Assembly: GCF_017916255.1 (NCBI RefSeq)
Contig: NZ_CP072827.1
Location: 2,914,001-2,978,000 of the forward strand
Direction: 5' to 3'
Length of the DNA stretch: 64,000 nucleotides
Source of the DNA: Streptomyces mobaraensis NBRC 13819 = DSM 40847
GTDB lineage: Bacteria > Actinomycetota > Actinomycetes > Streptomycetales > Streptomycetaceae
The translations under genes were made by a program, and so were the position numbers. The notes under the pieces were generated by a model, which ran no database searches, had not been told where the DNA came from, and was given only the letters and a program-made list of their open reading frames with translations. Below are positions 1-18,882 of this stretch, one piece after another; positions within the stretch are counted from its first letter, which is position 1, and each line of letters begins with the position of its first letter.

Positions 1-21
1 GCCCAGAAGGAGCGACAGACC

Positions 22-1080
22 ATGAACGACTCTCCGGGCCGGAACTCGCCCGGACCCCTACCGCCCGGCCCTCCCGGCCCCCCGCCGCCTCCTGACCGGC
101 AGAACGGCCCGGGCTGGGGCCAACGGCCCTGGGCACCTTTCCCCAACGCGCCACAGCCCGGTGTGGTCCCGCTGCGCCCGCTCGGCTTGGGCGAGATCCT
201 CCAGGGTTCGTTCCGGACCCTGTCCCGGTACTGGCGGACGGTGCTGCCGGTCTCCTTCGGCATCGCCCTGGTCACGCAGGCCGTGACACCGGTGGTGACC
301 GGCCTGTGGCTGAAGGACAGCCCGGCCCTGGACGACGCGCGCGACGACATCAGTGCCCGTGAGGCGCTGGACCTTTTGAAGGACGGCCTCGCGGCCCTGG
401 GACTCACCACGGCGGCCGGCCTGGTCGGGTCGATCCTCGCCTCGTCGATCCTGACGGTCGTGGTCAGCCGCGCCGTTCTCGGACGCCCCGTCAGCGCGGC
501 GGAGGCATGGCGCGACGCCCGCCCTCAACTGGCGCGCATGGCAGGGCTGCTGTGCCTGATCCCGCTGCTGCTCTTCGGTGCACTTGCCGTGGGAACGGCC
601 CCCGGCCTGCTCCTTTTCGCCGCCGGAGCGGAATCCGCCGGCATCGCCCTCGCCCTGGTGGGCTCGCTGGCCGGACTGGTCGCCATGACGTGGCTCTGGA
701 TCCGCTACTCTCTCGCGGCGCCGGCCCTGATGCTGGAAAAGCAGGGCGTGATCGAGTCCATGCGGCGGAGCGCGAAGCTGGTCCGGGGAGTTTGGTGGCG
801 CATTCTCGGAGCGCAGATGGTCACTGTGCTGGTCATATCCGCGATCGCCATGGTCGTGCAGATTCCGGTCAGCGTCATCGAATTGATCGCTACTGGTGAT
901 CTTGATTCCGACACGTCCACCACCTGGCCGGCCCTGATCATTAATGGTGTCGGAGCCGTCATCAGTTCAACGGTCGCCCTGCCGTTTATGGCCGGAGTAA
1001 CAGCGTTGCTTTATACGGACCAGCGGATTCGCCGCGAGTCGCTGGACGTGGAACTCATCCGCGCGACGAACTCCGGCTGA
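22..1080 (+). CDS. polytopic membrane protein with proline-rich N-terminus (DUF7847-like)
   Basis: 352 aa, exact function unknown. Residues 1-50 are Pro/Gly rich and probably cytoplasmic and disordered. About six hydrophobic segments follow (near 75-97, 130-155, 172-200, 203-225, 262-285 and 305-335), so it is an integral membrane protein. The stretch after the Pro-rich tail (LRPLGLGEILQGSFRTL) resembles the entry segment of actinobacterial membrane proteins annotated as glycerophosphoryl diester phosphodiesterase membrane-domain or DUF7847 proteins; no catalytic motif is visible, so an enzymatic role is not supported. The ATG is preceded by GAAGGAG at a good distance. It reads toward the rRNA operon, which is convergent. 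Upstream partners lie outside the window, so operon membership cannot be judged. Confidence 0.8.
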   Translation: MNDSPGRNSPGPLPPGPPGPPPPPDRQNGPGWGQRPWAPFPNAPQPGVVPLRPLGLGEILQGSFRTLSRYWRTVLPVSFGIALVTQAVTPVVTGLWLKDSPALDDARDDISAREALDLLKDGLAALGLTTAAGLVGSILASSILTVVVSRAVLGRPVSAAEAWRDARPQLARMAGLLCLIPLLLFGALAVGTAPGLLLFAAGAESAGIALALVGSLAGLVAMTWLWIRYSLAAPALMLEKQGVIESMRRSAKLVRGVWWRILGAQMVTVLVISAIAMVVQIPVSVIELIATGDLDSDTSTTWPALIINGVGAVISSTVALPFMAGVTALLYTDQRIRRESLDVELIRATNSG

Positions 1081-1211
1081 CCCACCTCTCTCCACCGCAT
1101 GTCGGCCGCCCGGGGGCGCGAAAGCGCCCTCGGGGGCAGGGAGGATCCAGGGCAGGGAGGATCCTGAGGGCGGAGGGGATGTGCGGATGGGAAATACAAG
1201 TCGCGTAAACG

Positions 1212-1258
1212 CAAGTAAGCCCTGGCAGGGAGCGATGCTCCCTACCAGGGCTTACTTG
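1212..1258 (-). terminator. rRNA operon terminator hairpin
   Basis: A 22-bp inverted repeat with a 3-nt loop lies about 10 nt beyond the 3' end of 5S rRNA. In the minus-strand transcript every position pairs, with one G-U. No U-tract follows, so it would be a long-stem, U-poor terminator of the kind common in actinobacteria. It could also stop the convergent upstream gene. Confidence 0.85.
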
Positions 1259-1266
1259 TAATTTTA

Positions 1267-1385
1267 GTTCGGCGGCGTCCTACTCTCCCACACGGTCCCC
1301 CATGCAGTACCATCGGCGCTGAAAGGCTTAGCTTCCGGGTTCGGAATGTAACCGGGCGTTTCCCTAACGCTATGACCACCGAAAC
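1267..1385 (-). rRNA. rrf: 5S ribosomal RNA
   Basis: About 119 nt. The minus strand starts GUUUCGGUGGUCAUAGCGUU and ends in a complementary GCCGCCGAAC, forming helix I. The internal CCGAACCCGGAAGCUAAGC is the standard 5S core. It is the last gene of the 16S-23S-5S operon. Ends are placed by helix I and may be off by 1-2 nt. Confidence 0.97.
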
Positions 1386-1439
1386 ACTATGAAACATATC
1401 AACAACCGGCATATTGGTTGTTCGTGGTTTCAGAACCAA

Positions 1440-1456
1440 CACAGTGGACGCGAGCA
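1440..1456 (-). other. pre-23S processing stem, 3' strand
   Basis: These 17 nt just after 23S rRNA are the exact reverse complement of 4591-4607 just before it. The two flanks can form a perfect 17-bp stem closing the pre-23S, as expected of an RNase III substrate. Confidence 0.85.
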
Positions 1457-1460
1457 ACTG

Positions 1461-6386
<4,926 letters not shown>

Positions 6387-6451
6387 TGTTTCCCCGTAAT
6401 CGGGGCGACACCACGAGAGCGGAACGACCAGGCGGAATAAGCCCGGTCGTT

Positions 6452-6484
6452 CACAGCGTCCTCGCTGTGTTTTTCAAAGGAACC
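6452..6484 (-). promoter_or_regulatory. boxA/boxB-like antitermination site
   Basis: The minus strand reads GGTTCCTTTGAAAAACACAG, close to the Gram-positive boxA consensus with CTTTGAAAA. It is followed at once by a 7-bp hairpin (CACAGCG-AGGA-CGCTGTG, 6452-6469) in the position of boxB. An Nus-type antitermination role is inferred from the position in the rRNA leader. Confidence 0.6.
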
Positions 6485-6641
6485 TCATCCAGGACCACAA
6501 GGATCCGTGGACGGGGTTGTTTTATAGTCTGGCGTTGACTTTTGGCACGCTGTTGAGTTCTCAAGGAACGGACGCTTCCTTCGTACTCACCCGAGAGACT
6601 CTCTCAGGCTTTCCTCCGGGCGCTTCCCTTCGGTGTTTCCA

Positions 6642-6647
6642 ACCTTA
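6642..6647 (-). promoter_or_regulatory. promoter -10 box, rRNA operon (proximal)
   Basis: TAAGGT within CTGGTAAGGTTGGAAAC. It resembles the distal box at 6747-6752, suggesting tandem promoters as in other streptomycete rRNA operons. No clear -35 was seen. Confidence 0.45.
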
Positions 6648-6746
6648 CCAGATCCGTTTTCCGTTCCGTTTCCGGTTCGAATTCCGTTTCCGGCCCCCTG
6701 TTGGAGCGGGGTTTCGCCTTCTCGCTTTCGCTTTCCGGCGATTCCG

Positions 6747-6752
6747 ACTTTA
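6747..6752 (-). promoter_or_regulatory. promoter -10 box, rRNA operon (distal)
   Basis: TAAAGT within CTGATAAAGTCGGAA, a context typical of streptomycete rRNA promoters. No convincing TTGAC -35 at 17-18 nt. Confidence 0.5.
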
Positions 6753-6972
6753 TCAGATTTTCAGCGGGCCGATTACACGGCCGATTCGCTTCCTTCTGAG
6801 GAGTCGAGGAGCTTCGCAATCAATGTGAGCGACGCTCACGACTCGAAGCGATGTAGATGCTAACCGTTGACGGCGACCAGGTCCAGTCGTCCCAACCGTT
6901 CGAATCTACCTCCCCCACCCACCCGTGTCAACAGGTCTGTGGGGCAGAAGGAAACCCTACCAGCCCTCCGCC

Positions 6973-7587
6973 TCAGTCGAACACCGACGGTGGGCTCTCC
7001 AGGTCCTCCAGCTCGATGCCCGGAGCCGACAGGACGACGTCGCCGGCCAGGTGGACCGTGTGGCGCTCGCCTGTGTCGAGGGCGCTGACCTGGTACTCGT
7101 CCACGTCCAGGGTCCCGTTGTCAGTGGGGTGTGGTGTCCTGCTGACCAGGGACCACGACTCGTCGACGGTGAGGGGCGCGAGCACGGGGGCGGTGAAGGA
7201 GACCAGGCGGACGCGGGCCGGGGGGCCACCGGGGGTGAGACGGAGCAGCCGGGCGAGGGCCACGTGGAAGGCGGGGGAAACCCCGGTGAAGGCGTGGGCC
7301 CGGACGTTGCCCTCCGTCGCGTGTTCGCCGGAGGGGTCCGTGCGGACCCAGGTCACGCCGTCGAGTGCCGCCGCCCGCACCTGCCAGTCGGCGGACCGGA
7401 GCTGAAGGCGGATGGGCCGGCCCAGCGCGTCGATCGCCAGGTCGACCGAGCCGGCCGGTGCGCCGGACGCGTGTGTGGTCGTGGAGACATAGCGCCAGCC
7501 GGACGGGCCGGTGGCGCACTGGAAGCGTTCCTCACCTAGGGGGGTGTGGTCGTGCGGATCGTGGAGCGAGTAGCGGCCGCGGGGCAT
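6973..7587 (-). CDS. conserved actinobacterial protein of unknown function
   Basis: About 204 aa from the ATG at 7587 (MPRGRYSLHDPHD), which has a purine-rich GGAACC stretch upstream. A longer reading frame reaches 7722, but that extra part is Arg/Pro/Gln-rich and looks non-coding. No signal peptide or membrane segment. The protein is a soluble alpha/beta-like sequence with a Trp-rich middle (DWQVRAAALDGVTWVRTDP) and an acidic C-terminus. It lies downstream of ahcY on the same strand with a gap of about 180 nt, so co-transcription is possible. I do not recognise a family with a known role. Confidence 0.7.
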   Translation of the reverse strand: MPRGRYSLHDPHDHTPLGEERFQCATGPSGWRYVSTTTHASGAPAGSVDLAIDALGRPIRLQLRSADWQVRAAALDGVTWVRTDPSGEHATEGNVRAHAFTGVSPAFHVALARLLRLTPGGPPARVRLVSFTAPVLAPLTVDESWSLVSRTPHPTDNGTLDVDEYQVSALDTGERHTVHLAGDVVLSAPGIELEDLESPPSVFD

Positions 7588-7767
7588 GGAGGGTTCCTTG
7601 ACACGAACGGGCCAGGCCCCCGCCGCGGGGGCAGGGGCCTGGCCGGCCGGCTGGTGGGCCGGCTGCTGACGCTGCTGTGGCTCTCGGCCTCGCGTACGCC
7701 GCGCATACCGCGTGCGGCGCATGCACCGCGAAGGCGGCCGGGAGGGCCGCCGACGCCGAGGGAGCCG

Positions 7768-12898
<5,131 letters not shown>

Positions 12899-13014
12899 AC
12901 GTTCGGGGTGTCCCTTCCGCCACTGGCCCATCACGGATTTCACCGCGACGGTCTTTGCTGTTTCTTTGCCGCCTTCGGCGGGCCATTGTGTCAGCAGGGT
13001 CGGCCGAACCGCCT

Positions 13015-14211
13015 TCAGACGGCGACCGTGGCGCGGAAGAGTGTGCACTCTCCCCGCAGTTCCACGCGCTCCCCCGCCGGGACGAACGCGGACTCGCCCC
13101 GCGCCAGCTCCAGTTCACCGTCGCCCCCCTGGAGGCGGGCGGTGCCGGCGGTGCACAGCAGGATCTGCGGAGCGGGCGCGTCCAGGCGTACGGGCGGCGC
13201 GTCGGCGGCCTGTACGCGCCGGGAGAGGCGGAACTCGTCCACCGGCGCGTCGTACGCCTCCTCCTCGTCCGGCCCGGCCTCCGGCCGGAGCACGGCCGGG
13301 ACGGTGGGGTCGAAGCGGACGACGCGCAGCAGTTCGGGGACGTCGACGTGCTTGGGCGTCAGCCCGCACCGCAGCACGTTGTCGGAGCCGGCCATGATCT
13401 CGACGCCGAACCCGTCCAGGTAGGCGTGCGGTACCCCGGCGTCGAGGTGGAGGGCCTCGCCGGGCTGGAGGCGTACGTGGTTCAGGAGCATGGCGGCGAG
13501 GACGCCCGGGTCGCCGGGGTAGTGGCGGGCGACGAAGGCGTAGGCGGCGCAGTCGTCCCGGTACGGGCCCTCCTCGCCGGCCAGCCGTTCGGCGGCGGCG
13601 GACGCCTGCGCGACGGTCTCCGCGATCGCCGCGCGGTCGGCGGTGAGGACGGCGGTCAGGACCTCGCGGAGCGCGTCGGACGCGGGGTGGGCGTGCAGCA
13701 GGTCGACGTACGGCTTGAGGGCGTCGACGTCCAGGGCCGCGAAGAGGTCCGCCGTCCGCACCGGGTCGCGGAAGCCGCACAGGCCGTCGAACGGCGTGAG
13801 GGCACAGAGGAGTTCGGGCTTGTGGTGCGGGTCCTTGTAGGTGCGGTGGGGCGCGTCGAGGGGGATGCCCCGGGCCTCCTCGGCGGCGAAGCCGGCCTCC
13901 GCGCGGGCGCGGTCGGGGTGCACCTGGAGGGAGAGCGGGGCGGCGGCGGCGAGCAGCTTGAGCAGGAACGGGAGCCGGGGGCCGAAGGCGCGGACGGCCG
14001 GGGCGCCGAGCTCGCGTTCGGGGTCGGCGGCGATGACGTCGGTGAGCGGCCGGGGCCCGTCGCCCCGGTCGACGCGGGAGGGGGCGCCGGGGTGGGCGCC
14101 CATCCAGAGTTCGGCCTGGGGCTCTCCGGTGACCGGGGTGCCGAGCAGGCCGGGGATCGCGGTGGTGGAGCCCCAGGCGTAGGGGCGCACGGTGTTGGCG
14201 AGGCGGTCCAT
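13015..14211 (-). CDS. manA: mannose-6-phosphate isomerase, class I
   Basis: 398 aa, type I phosphomannose isomerase (cupin fold, Zn-dependent), interconverting fructose-6-phosphate and mannose-6-phosphate. Zinc-site elements are visible: EPQAELWMGAHP near the N-terminus; KDPHHKPELLCALTPF with its His and Glu; and the C-terminal catalytic region LHLDAGVPHAYLDGFGVEIM. It follows the SIS-domain gene (gap 117 nt) and shares direction with Trm112 and manB, forming the mannose-activation group, the same neighbourhood as M. tuberculosis manA (Rv3255c). It feeds mannose-6-phosphate to ManB for GDP-mannose-dependent glycans. Confidence 0.95.
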   Translation of the reverse strand: MDRLANTVRPYAWGSTTAIPGLLGTPVTGEPQAELWMGAHPGAPSRVDRGDGPRPLTDVIAADPERELGAPAVRAFGPRLPFLLKLLAAAAPLSLQVHPDRARAEAGFAAEEARGIPLDAPHRTYKDPHHKPELLCALTPFDGLCGFRDPVRTADLFAALDVDALKPYVDLLHAHPASDALREVLTAVLTADRAAIAETVAQASAAAERLAGEEGPYRDDCAAYAFVARHYPGDPGVLAAMLLNHVRLQPGEALHLDAGVPHAYLDGFGVEIMAGSDNVLRCGLTPKHVDVPELLRVVRFDPTVPAVLRPEAGPDEEEAYDAPVDEFRLSRRVQAADAPPVRLDAPAPQILLCTAGTARLQGGDGELELARGESAFVPAGERVELRGECTLFRATVAV

Positions 14212-14328
14212 GGGAGCGGTTCCTGACGTGTACGGACGGTTCCTGGCGGTTCGGACGGGTCCGGCGCGGCGTAGGGGCGGAGGGCCCGGCGCGCGGGCGG
14301 GCGCCCGCTCCCGGAGCGGGCCGCGGGC

Positions 14329-15498
14329 TTAGGGGGTACCGGCGAGAGCCAGGTAGACGGCGGCGAAGTCGGTGACGGCCAGCAGTTCGGCGGCGGTCTC
14401 CAGGGGGCTCGCCCCCTCGGCGGCCTCCAGCTCGCTGACCGGGGTGTCCCGGTGCAGGGCGAGGTCGCGGGCGCCGGGGACGGCCGAGGTGATGTCGGGG
14501 GCGCGCTCGCGCAGCAGGACGACCCGGGCGTGCAGCGCCTCGGGCTCGTCGACGCGGTCGCGGAAGAAGTCGTCGGGGTCGGCCCCGGCGGCGAAGGAGC
14601 CGGAGAGCAGGGCGCTGTGCGCGGTGAGCGCCTCGGGCAGCTCGGCGGCGAGGGCCGGGCGGCCGGCCAGGGCGGCGAGGACGGTCGCGAAGCGGCGTCC
14701 GGCGGCGGCCGCCAGGTCGCCCTCGGTCCAGATCAGCGGGAGGGTGCCGGCCAGTTCGGCGGCGAGGGTCTTGGCCGGGTTGCCGTAGGTGGCGATGGCC
14801 GGGCCGCAGCGTTCGGCGAGCCGGTCGAGCCGGTCGGCGAGCGCGTCGAGCGCGGACCGCGGTGCCTCGAACAGGCCGATGCGGTCGGCGAGCGCGAGCA
14901 GCGGGGTCAGCAGGGACCAGAGCGTGCCGGGGCCGGTCGGCAGGACGTTCTCGCCGTTCTCGGGGCGCGCGGGGGCGTCGTCGCCGGCCATCGTCGCCTC
15001 GTACGGGGTGCTGGTCAGCGGGATGGTCAGGCCGCGGACCTGGGCGGTGGCGTCGGCGAGCGGGGTGCCGGCCGGGGTGACGCAGACGACGGAGCAGCCG
15101 CGCCGGTACGCCTGTTCCAGCAGCAGGGCGAGGCCCGGCTCGGTGCCGTCGGGACTGACGACGAGGAGCAGGTCGAGGGGGCCGGTCCAGCCGGGGAGCG
15201 TCCAGCGCAGGGCGCCGGGCGCGGAGGCGACGCCGGTGGGGCGGAGCGGGGCGACGGGGCAGCCGCCGCCGGCGAGCGCGCCCAGCAGCTCGGCCGTGGA
15301 GGCGGCGGCCGGGCCGGGGCCCGCGACGAGGACGGCGCGGGGGCGCCCGTCCGGGCGCAGGGCCCCGATGCCCGCCTCGTCGGCGTTGCGGACGGCCGTC
15401 CGGACCCGGGCGCCGGACTCGGCGGCGCCGCGCAGCAGGCCGTGGACGTCGGCGCGGGAGAGGGCGTCGGGGTCATCGAGGAGAGACTCGTCGAACAC
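14329..15498 (-). CDS. SIS-domain phosphosugar-binding protein (phosphoglucose/phosphomannose isomerase-like)
   Basis: 389 aa with a GTG start at 15498. Double-SIS architecture like bifunctional phosphoglucose/phosphomannose isomerases. Residues 55-65 (AVLVAGPGPAAAS) and 105-113 (LDLLLVVSPDG) correspond to SIS phosphate-binding loops. In the true isomerases the first loop is followed by a conserved Gly-Ser-rich motif and an active-site Glu/His; these are poorly conserved here, so it may be a regulatory or inactive relative. It is constantly linked to manA and manB in actinobacteria (Rv3256c in M. tuberculosis), suggesting a role in mannose-phosphate metabolism. Confidence 0.8.
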   Translation of the reverse strand: MFDESLLDDPDALSRADVHGLLRGAAESGARVRTAVRNADEAGIGALRPDGRPRAVLVAGPGPAAASTAELLGALAGGGCPVAPLRPTGVASAPGALRWTLPGWTGPLDLLLVVSPDGTEPGLALLLEQAYRRGCSVVCVTPAGTPLADATAQVRGLTIPLTSTPYEATMAGDDAPARPENGENVLPTGPGTLWSLLTPLLALADRIGLFEAPRSALDALADRLDRLAERCGPAIATYGNPAKTLAAELAGTLPLIWTEGDLAAAAGRRFATVLAALAGRPALAAELPEALTAHSALLSGSFAAGADPDDFFRDRVDEPEALHARVVLLRERAPDITSAVPGARDLALHRDTPVSELEAAEGASPLETAAELLAVTDFAAVYLALAGTP

Positions 15499-15553
15499 CG
15501 TTGATCAGCTCCGATCGCCGTGGTGTACGGGGTGCCGGCCGGGGCGGCGCGGC

Positions 15554-15742
15554 TCAGTGGGGGCGTCGGGCCTCGTCCACCAGGAGGACGGGAATGCCGT
15601 CGCGGACGGGGTACGCCAGGGCGCAGCTCTCGCTCTCGCACACCAGCTCGGTGGTCTCGCCGGAGGCATCCGCCTCCTGCCGCAGGGGTGCGTGGCACTC
15701 AGGGCAGGCGAGGATCTCCAGGAGGCCGGCTTCGAGCGGCAT
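15554..15742 (-). CDS. Trm112-family zinc-ribbon protein
   Basis: 62 aa, with ATG at 15742 behind AAGGGAACC. It has a CPECHAPL zinc-binding pair near the N-terminus, a second Cys pair (CESESC, positions about 35-40), and the ending [18 protein letters not shown] that defines bacterial Trm112/YcaR-like proteins. In other organisms Trm112 proteins activate methyltransferases or act as small chaperone-like cofactors; the bacterial partner here is not evident. It lies between the SIS gene (gap 55 nt) and manB (gap about 150 nt). Confidence 0.92.
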   Translation of the reverse strand: MPLEAGLLEILACPECHAPLRQEADASGETTELVCESESCALAYPVRDGIPVLLVDEARRPH

Positions 15743-15893
15743 GAGGGTTCCCTTCGGGAGGTGTGCGTCTCTGTGCGGTCAGGGTACCGCCGGACGTCAC
15801 CCGTGGTGACGTCCGGCGGGCGGCCCGGGCCGGCCGCGCGCCCTTCAAACCGTCGAGGGCCTCAGGCGCTCAAGGTCTGAGGCGCTCAGGGCC

Positions 15894-17252
15894 TCAGGCG
15901 CGGACGATGGCGAGGACCTCGTCGCGGACCCGGGCGACCGTCTCCGCGTCGCGCGCCTCGACGTTGAGCCGCAGCAGCGGTTCGGTGTTGGAGGCGCGGA
16001 GGTTGAACCACCAGTCGGCGGCGGTGACCGTGAGGCCGTCCAGCTCGTCGAGCTCGACGCCGTCGCGGTCCGCGTAGGCGGCCCGGACGGCCGCGGCCCG
16101 GCCCGGCTGGTCGGCGACGGTGCTGTTGATCTCGCCGGAGGCGGCGTAGCGGTCGTACTCGCGGACGAGCTCGGAGAGCGGCTTCTCCTGGCCGCCGAGG
16201 GCGGCGAGGACGTGCAGTGCGGCGAGCATGCCGGTGTCGGCGTTCCAGAAGTCGCGGAAGTAGTAGTGGGCGGAGTGCTCGCCGCCGAAGATGGCGCCCG
16301 TGCGGGCCATCTCCTGCTTGATGAACGAGTGTCCGACGCGGGTGCGGACGGGCTTGCCGCCGTGCTCCTTGACGACCTCGGGCACCGACCAGGAGGTGAT
16401 CAGGTTGTGGATGACCGTCCCGCCGGGGTGCTTTCCGAGTTCGCGGGCGGCGACCAGGGCGGTGATCGCGGACGGGGAGACGGGGTCGCCGTTCTCGTCG
16501 ACGACGAAGCAGCGGTCGGCGTCGCCGTCGAAGGCGAGGCCGATATCGGCGCCGGTCTCCCGGACCTTGGCCTGGAGGTCGACCAGGTTCTTGGGGTCGA
16601 GGGGGTTGGCCTCGTGGTTGGGGAACGTCCCGTCGAGCTCGAAGTAGAGGGCGATCAGGTCGATCGGCAGGCCCTCCAGGACGGTGGGGACGGTGTGGCC
16701 GCCCATGCCGTTGCCCGCGTCCACGACGGTCTTCAGCCGCCGGATCCGGCCGAGGTCGACCAGGGAGCGCAGGTGGGCGGCGTAGTCGGCGAGGGTGTCC
16801 CGCTCGGACAGGGTGCCGGGGGTGGCGACGGGCTCGGGGGCGCCGTTCTCCGACCAGTCCTCCACCAGGGCGCGGATCTCGGCGAGGCCGGTGTCCTGGC
16901 CGACGGGGGCGGCGCCGGCGCGGCACATCTTGATGCCGTTGTACTGCGCCGGGTTGTGGCTGGCCGTGAACATAGCGCCGGGCAGGCCGAGATGGCCGCT
17001 GGCGAAGTAGAGCTGGTCGGTCGAGCAGAGCCCGATCTCGGTGACGTCCGCGCCCCGGGCGGCGGCGCCGCGCGCGAAGGCCCGGGCCAGCCCCGGGGAC
17101 GAGGGCCGCATGTCGTGGCCGACGACGATCGCGTCCGCCTCCGTCACCTTGGCGAAGGCAGCGCCGAACAGCTCGGCGAGCGCCTCGTCCCACTGGTCGG
17201 GGACCACACCACGCACGTCGTACGCCTTCACGAGCTGCGACAGATCAGCCAC
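15894..17252 (-). CDS. manB: phosphomannomutase/phosphoglucomutase
   Basis: 452 aa with GTG at 17252 behind GGAGGGTGAG. It converts mannose-6-phosphate to mannose-1-phosphate (and possibly the glucose pair). The four signature regions of alpha-D-phosphohexomutases are visible: KAYDVRGVVPDQ at the start; the phosphoserine loop FTASHNPAQYNGIK; the Mg-binding FDGDADRCF; and the sugar-binding GGEHSAHYYFRDF. The C-terminal phosphate-binding RASNTEPLLRLNVEA is intact. This is the M. tuberculosis ManB (Rv3257c) equivalent by sequence type and neighbours, and provides mannose-1-phosphate to the nucleotidyltransferase at 30366. Confidence 0.95.
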   Translation of the reverse strand: MADLSQLVKAYDVRGVVPDQWDEALAELFGAAFAKVTEADAIVVGHDMRPSSPGLARAFARGAAARGADVTEIGLCSTDQLYFASGHLGLPGAMFTASHNPAQYNGIKMCRAGAAPVGQDTGLAEIRALVEDWSENGAPEPVATPGTLSERDTLADYAAHLRSLVDLGRIRRLKTVVDAGNGMGGHTVPTVLEGLPIDLIALYFELDGTFPNHEANPLDPKNLVDLQAKVRETGADIGLAFDGDADRCFVVDENGDPVSPSAITALVAARELGKHPGGTVIHNLITSWSVPEVVKEHGGKPVRTRVGHSFIKQEMARTGAIFGGEHSAHYYFRDFWNADTGMLAALHVLAALGGQEKPLSELVREYDRYAASGEINSTVADQPGRAAAVRAAYADRDGVELDELDGLTVTAADWWFNLRASNTEPLLRLNVEARDAETVARVRDEVLAIVRA

Positions 17253-17598
17253 GTCTCACCCTCCTGGAGTCCGGTACAGGTCCGGTACAGGTACCCAAAC
17301 CTACCCGGACCCACCGCCCGTTCCGGCGCCGGACGGCCGTCGGAGGCGAGAACCGGGGACGAATCCGGGGCGAATCAGGGACGAATCGGGGGGTGGGTCA
17401 GGGTTTGGGCGCCTCGCGACCGCAGATCGGCGCGACGGACGCCGACGCCGGACGGACGCGCTCGACCCGAGTCCGCGAAGCGCCGCGAAATCCCCCGAAC
17501 ACGCCTGAACACGACGCGATGCGGCGGAAAGCGACGAAAGCGCCGGACGGAACGGCCGGAATTCGCCGCCGCGGAACGGGCCTTCGGGTTCCGGCGCG
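17253..17598. other. intergenic region manB / DUF3499 gene
   Basis: 346 nt. It contains a short tandem GTCCGGTACAG duplication just ahead of manB (about 17269-17292) and three degenerate GACGAATC repeats at about 17358-17388. No gene or clear promoter recognised. Confidence 0.4.
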
Positions 17599-18063
17599 TC
17601 AGGAGTCGGGCGAGCGCAGCACCCTGAGGTGGCCCCGGCGGGCGACCTCCATCGGATTGACCTCGCGCGTGCTGGGTCCGACGGGCCCCTTCATCTGGCT
17701 GCCGACGGTTCCGCCGCCGGACCCGCCGCTCGCGGCGCGCTCCTGCGGACGGGCCGCCTCCCGCACGGCGTTGGCCAGCGCTTCGAGATCGTCACTGCTG
17801 GGACGGGCGGGGCCGGTGTCCACGGCGAGCCGGACGACGTCCCACCCGCGGGGGGCCGTCAGCCGCTCGGAGTGCTCGGCGCACAGGTCGTAGCAGTGGG
17901 GTTCGGCGTAGGTGGCGAGCGGGCCGAGGACGGCGGTCGAATCGGCGTAGACGTACGTCAGCGTCGCGACGGCCGGGCGGCCACACGCGGTGCGCGAACA
18001 GCGACGTACAGGGCTCACGAGGTGGGACGGTACCGCACTCTTGAGCGGGCCGCGACGACTCAC
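17599..18063 (-). CDS. DUF3499 family protein
   Basis: About 154 aa from a GTG at 18063 (SRRGPLKSAVPSHLVSPVRR). An earlier in-frame GTG at 18108 and a later one at the VSPVRRCSRTACG segment are alternatives. It carries CSRTACGRPAVATLTYVYAD followed by ATYAEPHCYDLCAEHSERLTAPRGW. The two Cys pairs plus His residues look like a small treble-clef zinc-binding unit. The C-terminal third is low-complexity (Ala/Gly/Ser) and ends with RRGHLRVLRSPDS. Function unknown. It is an invariable neighbour of manB and the metallopeptidase-like gene (Rv3258c in M. tuberculosis). Confidence 0.88.
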   Translation of the reverse strand: MSRRGPLKSAVPSHLVSPVRRCSRTACGRPAVATLTYVYADSTAVLGPLATYAEPHCYDLCAEHSERLTAPRGWDVVRLAVDTGPARPSSDDLEALANAVREAARPQERAASGGSGGGTVGSQMKGPVGPSTREVNPMEVARRGHLRVLRSPDS

Positions 18064-18337
18064 TCCTGGCTCACCCCTCCGTGTCGTGCCGGAGCGCCCG
18101 GTGGACACCGCCCCCGAACCGCCGGGTCGACCTGCGCGGGGAGGGTGTGGAACAGGATGCGCGGCCCTGGAACTTTGTCATCACTCAGCCACCATAGTGT
18201 CATTCGGGATGCGATCGACGGTCTCGCCGTCGGCTTTATCCGATCGCAAGCAACAACGGAACGCTCATCGGGCGACATCCGATGAGATGCGCGGCTACCG
18301 CGCGTACACGGCCGACCGGCGGATACCCTTCGAGGTG

Positions 18338-18841
18338 ATGGACAGCCCCGACAGCCCCGTACCTCCACCGGCCGGCCCGCCCGGTCCGCCCGGGCCCGGT
18401 CCGCTCGGCCGGCGCCCGCGCCACCGCGACCGGCACGGCCGCGGCATGCGCGGTCCGATCGCCCCGCCGCAGGTCCCGCTGTCGGTGAGCCGCGCCGAGG
18501 CGTTCGTCGACCTCGTCCACGACTCGGCGGAGCGGCTGGAGCGCCGCTGGCCGCAACTGGCGTCGGTGGACTTCGTGGTGCGCGAGGTGCCCGTGCCGGG
18601 CGAGGACGGCGAGCCGGGCGAGGCGCTGTTCCTCGACGGCGGCTCGGTCCCGCTCGGCCGGTATGTCGCGGCGCGCGGCGACGAGCCCGACCGGATCGTC
18701 ATCTACCGCCGCCCGGTGGAGATCCGCACCAAGAACCGCGACGACCGCGCGCTGCTGGTGCACGAGGTCGTCGTCGAGCAGGTCGCCGAACTCCTCGGCC
18801 TGGCGCCGGAGTCGGTGGATCCGCGCTACGGGCAGGATTGA
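18338..18841 (+). CDS. zincin-like metallopeptidase family protein (probably lacks a full HExxH)
   Basis: 167 aa from the ATG at 18338 (MDSPDSPVPPP). The N-terminus (1-50) is Pro/Gly/Arg rich. The core has the family's signature flow (FVDLVHDSAERLERRWPQL, then IVIYRRPVEIR, then LLVHEVVVEQVAELLGL). In classical members of this family (Pfam PF06262) the last motif is HExxH; here it reads HEVVV, so the second His ligand is absent and proteolytic activity is doubtful. It is divergent from the DUF3499 gene with a 274-nt gap and convergent with DUF5719 (41-nt gap). Rv3259 is its positional counterpart. A start further upstream is possible but would add a stretch of non-coding appearance. Confidence 0.82.
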   Translation: MDSPDSPVPPPAGPPGPPGPGPLGRRPRHRDRHGRGMRGPIAPPQVPLSVSRAEAFVDLVHDSAERLERRWPQLASVDFVVREVPVPGEDGEPGEALFLDGGSVPLGRYVAARGDEPDRIVIYRRPVEIRTKNRDDRALLVHEVVVEQVAELLGLAPESVDPRYGQD

Positions 18842-18882
18842 CGGGGCGGGGGCGCGGTTTCGCCGCCCACCCCCCGTCCTCG

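Larger units (their letters stand above)
6387..6972 (-). promoter_or_regulatory. rRNA operon leader and promoter region
   Basis: 586 nt without a protein gene. From the 16S outward it holds: a small hairpin CCCCGATTACGGGG; a second hairpin at 6422-6452; a boxA/boxB-like block; the conserved streptomycete leader element at 6534-6566 (TTGAGAACTCAACAGCGTGC); and two TAnnnT boxes. The ORFs called here are low-complexity and have no plausible start sites. Confidence 0.75.
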
